Source: Microbacterium sorbitolivorans
GTDB lineage: Bacteria; Actinomycetota; Actinomycetes; Actinomycetales; Microbacteriaceae
NCBI RefSeq assembly: GCF_003327285.1
Contig: NZ_KZ848473.1
Span: forward strand, 992,001 to 1,056,000
Direction of reading: 5' to 3'
DNA length: 64,000 bases
The notes beneath the pieces are model-generated. The model worked only from the letters and a program-made list of their open reading frames with translations, made no database searches and was not told the DNA's origin. Numbering within the stretch: the stretch's first letter is position 1; the number at the start of each line of letters is the position of its first letter. The translations under genes and the position numbers were made by a program. Of this stretch, positions 1 to 8,619 are shown in pieces.

Positions 1-2
1 CC

Positions 3-632
3 TCGTTCGTGCTGCGCGACGCCGCCGACGGAACCCCGCAGGTCGCGGGCGTGCTCGACTGGCAGGGGCTGTCGATCGGCGACCCCGCGCTCGACCTGCA
101 CTGGAGCGCGGGCGCCCCCGACGCCGTCGAGGACATCTTCGCGGCCTACGCCGATGCCTCCGTGCGTGCGCCCGACCGCGCACTGCGCGTGCGCGCGCGG
201 CTGCACGCCGAGCTCGAGTTCGCCCGCTGGCTGGTGCACGGCCTCGAGGCGCACCGCCCCGACATCGTCGACGACGCGGCCGAGCTCATGGACTCGCTGT
301 CGGCCGGCCTCGCCGGCGACGCGCTGCTCGCCGACCTGCCGCGGCAGGATCGCGGCGACATGAGCGAGGCGATCGCGATTCTCGACCGCGTGCCGCGCGA
401 CGTGCGCGCGTCGGCCGATACCTCGATGCACACCGACGCGTTCGACCCGAACGACCTCATGCTGCACACCGACGAGACGTGGGACGCGGCGCCGCCGCCC
501 CACGCCCGCACGGAGGCGTCGACCGAGTCGATCGACGTAACCCAGCCGGTCGACGCCGTCGCGCAGGGCGACGACCCGATGGATCCGGTGGACGTCACCC
601 AGCCGATCGGGCTGCGTCCCGACCCCTCGTAG
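3..632 (+). CDS. APH-family phosphotransferase, 5' truncated
   Basis: This is the C-terminal part of an APH-type kinase, a cytoplasmic family that phosphorylates antibiotics or small metabolites. The frame is open to the window edge, so the N-lobe and the catalytic loop lie outside. Visible is the metal-binding segment VLDWQGLSIGDPALDLHW (the LDW aspartate corresponds to the kinase DFG aspartate), then C-lobe helices. From about visible residue 115 the protein becomes an acidic, probably disordered tail of some 90 residues carrying two DVTQP motifs, which is unusual for the family. The last 38 bases overlap the 3' end of the convergent adnB. The substrate cannot be told. Confidence 0.8.
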   Translation, partial: SFVLRDAADGTPQVAGVLDWQGLSIGDPALDLHWSAGAPDAVEDIFAAYADASVRAPDRALRVRARLHAELEFARWLVHGLEAHRPDIVDDAAELMDSLSAGLAGDALLADLPRQDRGDMSEAIAILDRVPRDVRASADTSMHTDAFDPNDLMLHTDETWDAAPPPHARTEASTESIDVTQPVDAVAQGDDPMDPVDVTQPIGLRPDPS

Positions 633-3600
633 CCGCGCGCCACCGCTCGACGATCTCGCGCTCGTCTGCGGGGTGCGTATCGCGCAGGACGAGGTCGTCG
701 GGGACGTAGTAGAGCACCGCGTCGATCTGATCGAGCGGCACGCCGTGGCGGCGATGGTAGGCGAGGCGGTAGAGCGCCAGCTGGAGCATGCGATCGGTCT
801 TCTCGGCGTCGGTGCGCGGCGCCTTGCCGGTCTTCCAGTCGACGATCTCGATGCGGTCGCCGCGACGGTAGACGGCGTCGAGCTTGCAGATCATGATGTG
901 CGGCGGCCGCCCCTCGTCGAGCTCGAGGGCGAAGTCGACCTCGGTCTCGACCTCGACCGGCTCGAGCCCGGCCCACTCGCTGCGCTCGAACGTCGCGCGC
1001 AGCGCCGCGAGGTCGCGCTCGTCGTCGGCTGACGCCGCCGCGACGCCCGACCACTCCTCGCCGTCGTCGAGATCCCACAGCGCGTCGTCGGGCGAGGCCG
1101 CCGAACCGGCGAGGCCCGAGCGCTGCTCGACCCACTGGTGAAAGAGCGTGCCGAGGCGCGTCTGGCGGTAGGGCCGCTCGGGCATGGGGCGCTCGAGCTC
1201 GCCGATCGTGCCCTCAAAGTCGACGACGTAGTCCTTGAACTTCGAGGCCGGAACGCGCACGGGGATCGCGAGCGCCGCGGCGCGATTCTTCTCGTCGCGC
1301 TCGGCGAGGAGGCGGCGGATCTCGGGCGTCATCTCGGCGGCCGCGGCCGCGCGGACCTCGGCGGCGGCCCGCTCGACGGCGCCGCGGCGAGCGCCGAGCG
1401 GGTCGAGCGGCCACTGGGCCGTGGCCCCGTCGCCCTCGTAGGGGTTCTCCGCCGTCTTCTCGAGCTCGGCGGTGACGAGCCGCGCGGCCTTCGCGCGCGC
1501 GGCGTAGCGCTCGCGCACCGCGGCATCGGCGAAGAGCGGGCGATCCTCGCCGGGCTCGCCGCCGTCGACGATCCCCGCGTCGGCCGCCTGCACGCGCGCC
1601 TCGATCTCCTGCAGGATTTCGTCGAGATAGGTGCTGGCCGCGCGCGGCCGCGTCTGCCCCGCCCAGTGGGATCCCGTGAGCAGCAGGTGCCCCCTCGCGC
1701 GGGTCACCGCGACGTAGGCGAGCCTGCGGTCTTCGCGCGCGGAGGCCTCGCGGACCGCCCCGCGGAAGGCGTCGAAGGCCTCCGCGAGCTCGGTCGTGAG
1801 CTCCTTGCGGGTCTCGTCCGTCACGATCGCGGGCGCGAGCCACTGGAACGACGGCCGCGCGGCCGAGTCGCCGCGGAACGGATCCGGGAGCTCGCCGGTC
1901 GCGAAGCCCGCCTGGAGGTCGCGCGGCGACGACGGGAGCTCGCCCGCCACCAGGCGCACGACGGCGACGGCGTCCCACTCGAGGCCCTTCGAGCCGTGGA
2001 TCGTGAGCAGCTGCACGACGCCAGGCTCGGGCGGCTCGGCGCGCGGCGCGAGGTCGTCCTGCCGCTCGGCCTGGTCGATCCAGGCGAGCAGGCTGCTGAG
2101 GGTGCCGCGCTCGTCGATCGACAGGAAGCCGCGCACCTCCTCGGCGAAGGCGCGAAGCTGCAGCTGCGCCGAGCGGGCCGAGCCCCGCGTCTCGTTCGCG
2201 AAGAGCTCGACGTCGAGGCGCAGCTCTTGCTCGATCATGCGCAGGAGCTCGGGGATCGGTGCGCCCGCGGCCCGGCGCAGGCGCTCGATGACGTCGGCGG
2301 CCTCGCGGAGGCGCGCCTGCCCCTCGGCCGTGAAGGCCTCGAGCAGCCGGTACCCGTCGGGGCTGCGACGGAGGAATTCGAGGGCGTCGATGATCGACAC
2401 CTGCTCGTCGATGCCCGCCGACCCGCGCATGCGGTCCTTCACCTCATCGCTGAGCGGCGCGAGCGACCCGTCTCGGCGGTTCAGCTCGACGGCCAGGTCG
2501 TAGAGGGCGCCCATGTCGGCGACGCCGACGGCGAAGCGCGGTCCGATGAGCAGGCGGATGAGCGCCGAGCCCTCGGCGGGGCTGTGGATCACGCGCAGCG
2601 CCGAGACGACGTCGATGACCTCGGGGGCGGAGAGTAGACCGCCGAGGCCGAGAATGCGGTGCGGGATGCCGCGCGCCGTGAGCGCGTCGGCGAATCGCTG
2701 CATGTGTCGCTTCGCGCGGAAGAGGATCGCACCGGTGTGCGGCTTGCCGCCCGGGTGCTGCGCCGCGTGCTCGGCGCGGCGCGCCTCGAACCACTCGGCG
2801 ACGGCCTCGGCCTCCCCGTCGATCGTCTCGGGATAGCGCACCTCGAGATCGCCGATGCCGGCGAACGGGTTCGGCTCGAGCGGCTTCACCTTTACCGTTC
2901 CGGGCAGCGCCAGCGGCTCCACGAGCCTGTTCGCCGCGGCGAGCACCATGCGGTCGTTGCGCCAGCTCGTCATGAGCGCGAAGCTCAGGGCCCCGGACTC
3001 GCCCGCGAACTCGGTAGAGAACGCGTGCATATTGTCGGAGCTCGCGCCGCGCCACCCGTAGATCGACTGGTTGGGGTCACCGACGGCCATGACCGCGAGG
3101 CCCCGGAACATGCCGGCGAGCAGCCTGGTCTGTAGCACCGACGTGTCTTGGTATTCGTCGAGCAAGACGACGGGGAACTGCGCGCGCAGCTCGGCGACGA
3201 CGTCGGGGGCGCTCTCGACGATGTCGAGCGCACCCGAGACCTGGTCGGCGAACTCGAGCAGGCCGCGGCGCTGCTTCTCGGCCGAGTACGCCTCGACGAG
3301 GTCGAGAAGCATCGGCAGGGCGTTCAGCGAGGCGTACGCCTTCTCCCAGTGCTTGTCGCCCTTCTCGGTGACGAACGGTGCGAAGTCCGCCGCGCGGCGC
3401 GCGGCCCAGCGCCGCACCTCGCCCGGGTCGGCGCGGTTGTCGAGCAGTGCGCTCGAGAGCCGCTGCACGTCTTCGACGACCGTGTTCGGCGAGCGGTCGA
3501 GTTCGACGAGATCGGGGTGGTTCGACGAGAAGACGACCTGTCGCGTCAGCAGCCAGGCGGCGGATCCGCTCAACACCTCGGCGTCGGGGTCGCGCCCAAT

Positions 3601-4125
3601 GCGGGAGGCGTTCTCGCGCACCACCGAGTCGGCGAACGCGTTATAGGTCGATACGCGCGGCCGGTTGAGCATCGCGTCGAGCGCGTGGTCGTCGTCGCGC
3701 CGTGCGATGCCCCAGCCCGCGGCGAGCTCGTCGAGCACCTCGCGCCGGATCACCGCGCGCTGCGCGTCGGTCTTCGCCCGGCCAATGCGCGCGAATTCGG
3801 GCGAGGCCAGCACGTCGGCGAGGCGAGGGAGGAGCCCGCGCGACGCGTACTCGTCGAGGGCCGCGAGGCGGTGCGAGATGCGCTCGGCGAGCTCGCCGGC
3901 GGCCTTGCGCGTGAACGTCAGGCCGAGGATCTGGTCGGCGCGCACGTGCCCGTTCGCGACGAGCCACAGCACGCGGGCCGACATCGTCTCGGTCTTGCCG
4001 CTGCCGGCGCCCGCGACGACGAGGGCGGGCTCGAGGGGCGCCTCGATGACCTCGCGCTGCGCCGGGGTCGGGCGGTGCAGCCCGAGCGCGTCGGCGATCT
4101 GCTCTGCGGTGATCGTGTGACTCAT
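595..4125 (-). CDS. adnB: AdnB-type ATP-dependent DNA helicase/nuclease
   Basis: 1176-residue UvrD-like SF1 helicase fused to a C-terminal RecB-type nuclease. Walker A is AGAGSGKT at residues 39-46, Walker B LLDEYQDTS lies near 320, and LTIHGSKGLEWD is the late helicase motif. The nuclease active site IVDWKTGK is near 1090, with downstream QLALYRLAY. In mycobacteria AdnA and AdnB form a heterodimer that resects double-strand breaks, with AdnB as the main motor; this gene has intact motifs in both domains, so the same role is inferred. Its ATG overlaps the adnA stop (ATGA, 4122-4125), which implies translational coupling. Confidence 0.9.
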   Translation of the reverse strand: MSHTITAEQIADALGLHRPTPAQREVIEAPLEPALVVAGAGSGKTETMSARVLWLVANGHVRADQILGLTFTRKAAGELAERISHRLAALDEYASRGLLPRLADVLASPEFARIGRAKTDAQRAVIRREVLDELAAGWGIARRDDDHALDAMLNRPRVSTYNAFADSVVRENASRIGRDPDAEVLSGSAAWLLTRQVVFSSNHPDLVELDRSPNTVVEDVQRLSSALLDNRADPGEVRRWAARRAADFAPFVTEKGDKHWEKAYASLNALPMLLDLVEAYSAEKQRRGLLEFADQVSGALDIVESAPDVVAELRAQFPVVLLDEYQDTSVLQTRLLAGMFRGLAVMAVGDPNQSIYGWRGASSDNMHAFSTEFAGESGALSFALMTSWRNDRMVLAAANRLVEPLALPGTVKVKPLEPNPFAGIGDLEVRYPETIDGEAEAVAEWFEARRAEHAAQHPGGKPHTGAILFRAKRHMQRFADALTARGIPHRILGLGGLLSAPEVIDVVSALRVIHSPAEGSALIRLLIGPRFAVGVADMGALYDLAVELNRRDGSLAPLSDEVKDRMRGSAGIDEQVSIIDALEFLRRSPDGYRLLEAFTAEGQARLREAADVIERLRRAAGAPIPELLRMIEQELRLDVELFANETRGSARSAQLQLRAFAEEVRGFLSIDERGTLSSLLAWIDQAERQDDLAPRAEPPEPGVVQLLTIHGSKGLEWDAVAVVRLVAGELPSSPRDLQAGFATGELPDPFRGDSAARPSFQWLAPAIVTDETRKELTTELAEAFDAFRGAVREASAREDRRLAYVAVTRARGHLLLTGSHWAGQTRPRAASTYLDEILQEIEARVQAADAGIVDGGEPGEDRPLFADAAVRERYAARAKAARLVTAELEKTAENPYEGDGATAQWPLDPLGARRGAVERAAAEVRAAAAAEMTPEIRRLLAERDEKNRAAALAIPVRVPASKFKDYVVDFEGTIGELERPMPERPYRQTRLGTLFHQWVEQRSGLAGSAASPDDALWDLDDGEEWSGVAAASADDERDLAALRATFERSEWAGLEPVEVETEVDFALELDEGRPPHIMICKLDAVYRRGDRIEIVDWKTGKAPRTDAEKTDRMLQLALYRLAYHRRHGVPLDQIDAVLYYVPDDLVLRDTHPADEREIVERWRAATRGRDAARSAG

Positions 4126-7100
4126 GCGCTGACGGCTCCGATCGTGTGGATGCGGCAGATGGGGCTGAGGCGGTCGCCCCGGCAGTGGTCTTCGACCGCG
4201 GCCGTGAAGCTCGACGCGGCCATGCCGCGCGCCGCCTCCGCGACGCGGGCGAGGAACTCGTCGCGCTCGTCGCCGAGGAGCGTCTGCTGGTGGGCGACGC
4301 GGTAGTTGCTCTTCGCGAGGGTCTTCGACACGACGACGAGCCGGGCGCCCGCGAGCGCATCGGGGGCGGCGCCCTCGACGAGGCCCTGCTCGACGGCCAG
4401 CTGATAGGCCGAGAGCTGGGCGTCGGTCGTCACCTTGGCGTCCGCCACGCGCTCCTCGCCCTTACCGCTCTTCAGGTCGACCACGACGACGCGACCGGCC
4501 GACTCGTCGGCCGCGTGCATGGCGGCGAACTTCTTCGGATAGCGCGCGTCGGGGTGCTCACCGGCACCCGTCGGGTAGGTCTCGACCCGGTCGATGATGC
4601 CGCCGATGACGGCGTTTCCGGGCGCGTAGACCTCGTCTCCCGAGACGACCGACGCGTCGGCGAGCGTGACCGCGAAGCGGAACGGCGCCTCGGAGGCGAT
4701 CACGCGGCCGCCCTGCGCGCGCACCTGGCGGAGGTAGGTGTCGAGGCGCTCGATGTACTCGTCGATGCGCCTGCGTTCCTTCTCGGCGAGCCAGCTGGTC
4801 TCGAAGTCGAGCTCGCTCCAGCGTTCGTCGACGACGCGGCGCATCTCGTCGATGCCGCCCTCGGGCACGCGCTCGAGCGCCGCGTGCAGGAGGGTTCCGA
4901 GCCCCGCGCTCGGCGAGGTGATCGTGTCGCCGCCGAGCGAGCCGATCGCCCACTCGAGCCCGCACGCCTCGAAGCCGTCGATGCGCGACGGCGAGACGCG
5001 CACGAAGGTCTCGTCGAGGTCGCGCAGCGGCGCGAGCGTCGAGGCGGGGCGCACCCCATACCACTCGGTCGGGTCGGCCCCGGCGACGCCGTTCTCGGCG
5101 AGCACCCGCAGCTGCGCCGCGGCCTCGGCGCGCTCGGCCGCGTCGTGCGACGACGTGAGGATGCGCCGATACCTGCCGACGAGGCCGCGCAGGGTGAGCG
5201 GGTGCTCGCTCCCCGCGCCCGGCTCGATGGCGGGAGGGAGGTATCCGAACAGCGGGCTCGGCGCGGAGCCCTCGTCGTTGACCGCCGTCACGATGACGCG
5301 CGTGCGCGCACGCGAGAGGGCGCGCACGAAGAGGCGAAGCTCGTCGTAGAGCGCCTGGCGGCGGCGGTCGAGCGTCGCGGGCTCCGGCACGGGCGTGCCC
5401 TCACGATGGGCGCGCACGGCGTCGCCGATCCGCCAGGTGCCGAGGAGGCCGCCGCGCAACCGGGTGTTCGGCCACACGCCGTCTTGCAGGCCCGCGATTA
5501 CGACGACGTCGAACTCGGTCGAGAGCGCGTTCGCCGGCGTCATGAGGGCGACGGTCGCCTCGCGCTCGGGGGCAGAGAGCGAGTCTTCCGGCACGTCGCT
5601 CTCGAGGATCTCGCGGATGAAGTGGTCGGCGCCCGCGCGCGGGTTGCGCTCGATCGCGCGCTTGGCCGCCGCGAACAACGCGACGAGGCCGTCGAGCGAC
5701 CGCGCCGTCTCGCCCGCGCTCGGGCCGGGCGTCGTCGCCTGGCGACGCCACACATCGGCGAGGCGCCGGTTGCCCGCAAGCCGCGCCCTGTCCCACGCGT
5801 GCCACAGCAGCTCGTGAATCGTGGCGCCGTTCGAGGCCATCTCGTGCACCTGGTGCAGGGTCGTCGCGAAGCGCTCGGCCCGCCGCCCCTCGTCGATGTC
5901 GAGAGACGAGAACAGGATCGGGTGCGCGAAACCTTCGGCGAGCAGCTCGCGGGCGGGGCGCGTGCCCGCGGCCGCGAGCTCGGCGTGGCGCAGCGCACCG
6001 CGCAGGCGGCGCAGGGCGACGCCGTCGAAGCCGCCGAACGGGGTGCGCAGCGCCTCGATGAGCCGGTCGATGTCGCGCTCGGCCGCGGGGAGCAGGGCGA
6101 GCCGCACGATCTCGAGGATCTGGCGCACCGTGCGTTCGCTGCCGAGCGGGCGGGGCACGCCCGACGCGCGCGTGGGCACGTCGCGCGCGGCGAGCTCCGA
6201 CTCGAGCGCCACGAGCTGGCGGGTGTCGTGCGCGACGACCGCCATCTTGCCCCACGGCACGCCCTCGATGAGGTGCAGCTCGCGCAGGGAACGGGCGATG
6301 TAGTCGCGCTCCTCCCCCGGCCCGCCGACGGTGACGGCGCGCACATCGTGCCACTCGACGGGCTCGGGCCCCGGCGCCTGGCGGTGGTCGACCCGCCCGC
6401 CCGCGCCGATCGCCTGCGTCGCGCGGCGCACGAGCCACTCGATCTCGTCCGACGACCGGTACTGCGCCCGCAGCACGTACACGTCGCCGAGGGCGCGCAC
6501 GAGGGCGCCGAACAGGTCGGGTGTGATGCCGCGGAAGGCGCCGGAGGCGATGTCGGGGTCGCCCGCCGCCAGCACCGCGATGCCCCGCGCGCGGAGCGAC
6601 TCGATGAGCGCGACGCCGCCGAGCGTCAGCTCCTGCGCGTCGTCGACCAGCACGACGCGAATGCGGTCGATGCCCGGCAGCGCCCGCTGCTCGGCGAGCG
6701 CGCGGCGCGCGGCCGACGCGAGCTCGGCTGCCCCCATCGCGTTGGTGCTCATGCGGCTGAGCACGGCGCCGTACTCGCGGGTGAGCGCGGCGATGGGCCC
6801 CCACGCGCCGCCCGCGAGCTGCGCCAGCTCGTCGCGCGACACGTCGAGCTCGATCGCCGCGTCGATGAACGCGCGCAGCTCGGAGCGGAAGTCTTTTGAG
6901 CGGCGCACCGTCTCGCCCAGGTGCTCGGGCCACGAGATTTGCGGCGACTCGATGTCGCCCTCGATGATCTGCGAGAGGATGCGGTCTTGCTCGGCGCCCG
7001 TCAGCAGCTCGGGCGGCTGCTCGCCGCGCAGCAGCAGGTCGGCGCGCACGATCTGAAACGCGAAAGATCCCACCGACCGCGCGAGCGCGCCCGGTGTCGC

Positions 7101-7337
7101 GACGCCGACCCGCTGGCCGAGCCGATCGCGAAGGCGCGTGGCGGAGGCGCGCGACGGCGTGAGCACGAGCACCTGATCGGCCTCGAGGGGCGCGCCCTCG
7201 CCGCCGATCAAGCGGGCGACCCGCTCGACGAGGGCCGCCGTCTTGCCGCTGCCCGGTGCGCCGATGATCGTTCCGCTCGCGTCTGCGGGCAGCTCGAGCA
7301 CCGCGCGCTGTTCGGGATCCCACGAGATCTGGCTCAT
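4122..7337 (-). CDS. adnA: AdnA-type helicase/nuclease subunit
   Basis: 1071-residue partner of AdnB with the same architecture. Walker A is GAPGSGKT at residues 26-33. The Walker B position near residue 230 reads LVDDAQE rather than the usual DExxD, a degeneracy consistent with AdnA being the weaker motor. The C-terminal nuclease motif VVDLKSGKG is near residue 950. An open frame extends 48 codons upstream, but ATG 7337 is chosen because a TAGCGT hexamer lies 7 bases before it (leaderless pattern) and because the helicase domain starts immediately (SWDPEQRAVLE). It is divergent from the DUF3107 gene and forms a two-gene operon with adnB. Confidence 0.88.
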   Translation of the reverse strand: MSQISWDPEQRAVLELPADASGTIIGAPGSGKTAALVERVARLIGGEGAPLEADQVLVLTPSRASATRLRDRLGQRVGVATPGALARSVGSFAFQIVRADLLLRGEQPPELLTGAEQDRILSQIIEGDIESPQISWPEHLGETVRRSKDFRSELRAFIDAAIELDVSRDELAQLAGGAWGPIAALTREYGAVLSRMSTNAMGAAELASAARRALAEQRALPGIDRIRVVLVDDAQELTLGGVALIESLRARGIAVLAAGDPDIASGAFRGITPDLFGALVRALGDVYVLRAQYRSSDEIEWLVRRATQAIGAGGRVDHRQAPGPEPVEWHDVRAVTVGGPGEERDYIARSLRELHLIEGVPWGKMAVVAHDTRQLVALESELAARDVPTRASGVPRPLGSERTVRQILEIVRLALLPAAERDIDRLIEALRTPFGGFDGVALRRLRGALRHAELAAAGTRPARELLAEGFAHPILFSSLDIDEGRRAERFATTLHQVHEMASNGATIHELLWHAWDRARLAGNRRLADVWRRQATTPGPSAGETARSLDGLVALFAAAKRAIERNPRAGADHFIREILESDVPEDSLSAPEREATVALMTPANALSTEFDVVVIAGLQDGVWPNTRLRGGLLGTWRIGDAVRAHREGTPVPEPATLDRRRQALYDELRLFVRALSRARTRVIVTAVNDEGSAPSPLFGYLPPAIEPGAGSEHPLTLRGLVGRYRRILTSSHDAAERAEAAAQLRVLAENGVAGADPTEWYGVRPASTLAPLRDLDETFVRVSPSRIDGFEACGLEWAIGSLGGDTITSPSAGLGTLLHAALERVPEGGIDEMRRVVDERWSELDFETSWLAEKERRRIDEYIERLDTYLRQVRAQGGRVIASEAPFRFAVTLADASVVSGDEVYAPGNAVIGGIIDRVETYPTGAGEHPDARYPKKFAAMHAADESAGRVVVVDLKSGKGEERVADAKVTTDAQLSAYQLAVEQGLVEGAAPDALAGARLVVVSKTLAKSNYRVAHQQTLLGDERDEFLARVAEAARGMAASSFTAAVEDHCRGDRLSPICRIHTIGAVSA

Positions 7338-7344
7338 GACGACA

Positions 7345-7350
7345 ACGCTA
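7345..7350 (-). promoter_or_regulatory. putative leaderless -10 of adnA
   Basis: TAGCGT 7 bases upstream of ATG 7337; it would place transcription start at the start codon. No -35 is obvious. Confidence 0.45.
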
Positions 7351-7431
7351 GTGATGACCTCCGACATCCGAAGAATCACCCCTGCGCGTTCGCCCTCAGC
7401 GTGCGCCGCCGCCGGGCGTTCGTCGCGCGGA

Positions 7432-7460
7432 TAGAGTGGAATCGCGCCCCGATCGGGGCG
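7432..7460 (+). promoter_or_regulatory. -10 element and leader palindrome before DUF3107 gene
   Basis: TAGAGT at 7432-7437 is a plausible -10. It is followed at 7445-7460 by the perfect 16-base palindrome CGCCCCGATCGGGGCG, which would form a hairpin in the short 5' leader. The gene's AAAGG ribosome site lies further downstream. Confidence 0.4.
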
Positions 7461-7487
7461 AGTCAGCACGACGAAAGGCACGACCCC

Positions 7488-7709
7488 GTGGATATCCGCA
7501 TCGGCATGATGAACACCGGCCGCGAGCTCAACTTCGCCTCGGACGAGACGGCAGAGGCCATCAGCGCGAAGGTCAGCGACGCCCTCTCCGCGGGCACGAC
7601 CCTCACCCTGACCGACGCGAAGGGCTCGACCTACCTCGTCCCCGCCGCCTCGCTCGCCTACATCGAGATCGGCTCGCAGGACGTCCGCAAGGTCGGCTTC
7701 GTCGCCTAA
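7488..7709 (+). CDS. DUF3107 family small protein
   Basis: 73-residue protein of a family confined to actinobacteria, with no established function. The sequence begins VDIRIGMMNTGRELNF and ends DVRKVGFVA; it looks like a small alpha/beta, ATP-synthase-epsilon-like fold, without membrane segments or cysteines. GTG 7488 is chosen over frames that extend upstream because an AAAGG site sits about 9 bases before it and the family begins here. It is divergent from adnA, as often seen in actinobacteria, which hints at but does not prove a shared role. Confidence 0.85.
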   Translation: MDIRIGMMNTGRELNFASDETAEAISAKVSDALSAGTTLTLTDAKGSTYLVPAASLAYIEIGSQDVRKVGFVA

Positions 7710-7770
7710 CGGCCCGTCTCACCGCGCCCGTGGCGCCGCCGCATCGCGGCGAGCGCCCGGGCGCGGTTTC

Positions 7771-8481
7771 TTATGCGCTGAGACCCAGCGCGCTCATGCG
7801 CTGGGAGTGGGCGGCGACGAGCGCCGTGAAGACGGGCTCTACCTTCTCGGCGTCGTCGGAGTCGTTCGCCGGCAACAGCGCCGCGCGCGCGACGAGGAGC
7901 GTGTCGCCCACGAGTCGTCGCGCCCACATCGACAGCAGGCCGCGCATCTCGTCGTCGGCCTCGATCGTGGCGGCGAGGAGCTGCGTGAGCTGCTGCCGGT
8001 CGTGATCGGCCCCGAGGATCCGCTCGACGCGCCGCCCCGTCTCGCCGTAGGTCGAGGCGAGAGCGAGATAGAAGTCGTCGAGGATTCCGGCCGTGATGTG
8101 CACCGTCAGCATCGTCTCGCGCTGGCGCGAGCCGAGCGTCGACGTGCGGAAGGCGTCGAGGCTCGCCCTAAAGGGCTCCATCGCCTCGGCCGGATCCGCT
8201 CCGCGGCTGCGGATGACCTCGACGATCTCCTGGTGCTTCGTGAGAGCGGCGCCGGCCGCGAGCGACAGCGCCTCCTTCTCGACGAGCTGCGGGGTGCGGC
8301 GGATCAGTCGCGTGAGCGTCTCGAAGTAGCCGAGCTGCAGGTACGCGGCCTGGCCGAGGAAGACGAGCACGTCGGGCGCGAGCTCGGCAAAGTCGACGCG
8401 CACCGCGTCGCCGTGATCGCCCCGCGACCTCAGGCGGAGCTTGCGGACAGGCCTGCGGCGCTGCCAAAACCAATTCACCAC
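7771..8481 (-). CDS. ferritin-like fold (MiaE_2-like) protein
   Basis: 236-residue, mostly helical protein resembling the actinobacterial ferritin-like family that is distantly related to the tRNA hydroxylase MiaE. Candidate metal ligands are the glutamate of GYFETL, E and H of KEALSLAAGAALTKHQE, and E/D of EADDEM. The family is usually encoded next to a DEAD-box RNA helicase, as here (divergent gene at 8620). Activity on tRNA is not demonstrated for this branch. The start is set at GTG 8481, 7 bases after TACCCT; another GTG at 8487 would add two residues. Confidence 0.7.
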   Translation of the reverse strand: MVNWFWQRRRPVRKLRLRSRGDHGDAVRVDFAELAPDVLVFLGQAAYLQLGYFETLTRLIRRTPQLVEKEALSLAAGAALTKHQEIVEVIRSRGADPAEAMEPFRASLDAFRTSTLGSRQRETMLTVHITAGILDDFYLALASTYGETGRRVERILGADHDRQQLTQLLAATIEADDEMRGLLSMWARRLVGDTLLVARAALLPANDSDDAEKVEPVFTALVAAHSQRMSALGLSA

Positions 8482-8488
8482 GATCACC

Positions 8489-8494
8489 AGGGTA
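8489..8494 (-). promoter_or_regulatory. putative leaderless -10 of ferritin-like gene
   Basis: TACCCT 7 bases before GTG 8481. Confidence 0.4.
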
Positions 8495-8619
8495 CGCTGG
8501 AGTCAGCCCCGGCATGGGATCGGGGCCCCGCGCCTGTGGCAGATGAGTAGAGGCGTGGACGTCATCACCGGCGGCGGCCGCGTCATCAGGCGCCGCGCCG
8601 TCGAGACAGGCAGTCACAT

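Noticed and set aside
4146..6899. Very long open frame on the plus strand opposite adnA (about 917 codons)
   Set aside because: It mirrors the codon structure of adnA, is Arg/Gly/Ala-rich and shows no motif. At about 70% GC such antisense frames are expected.
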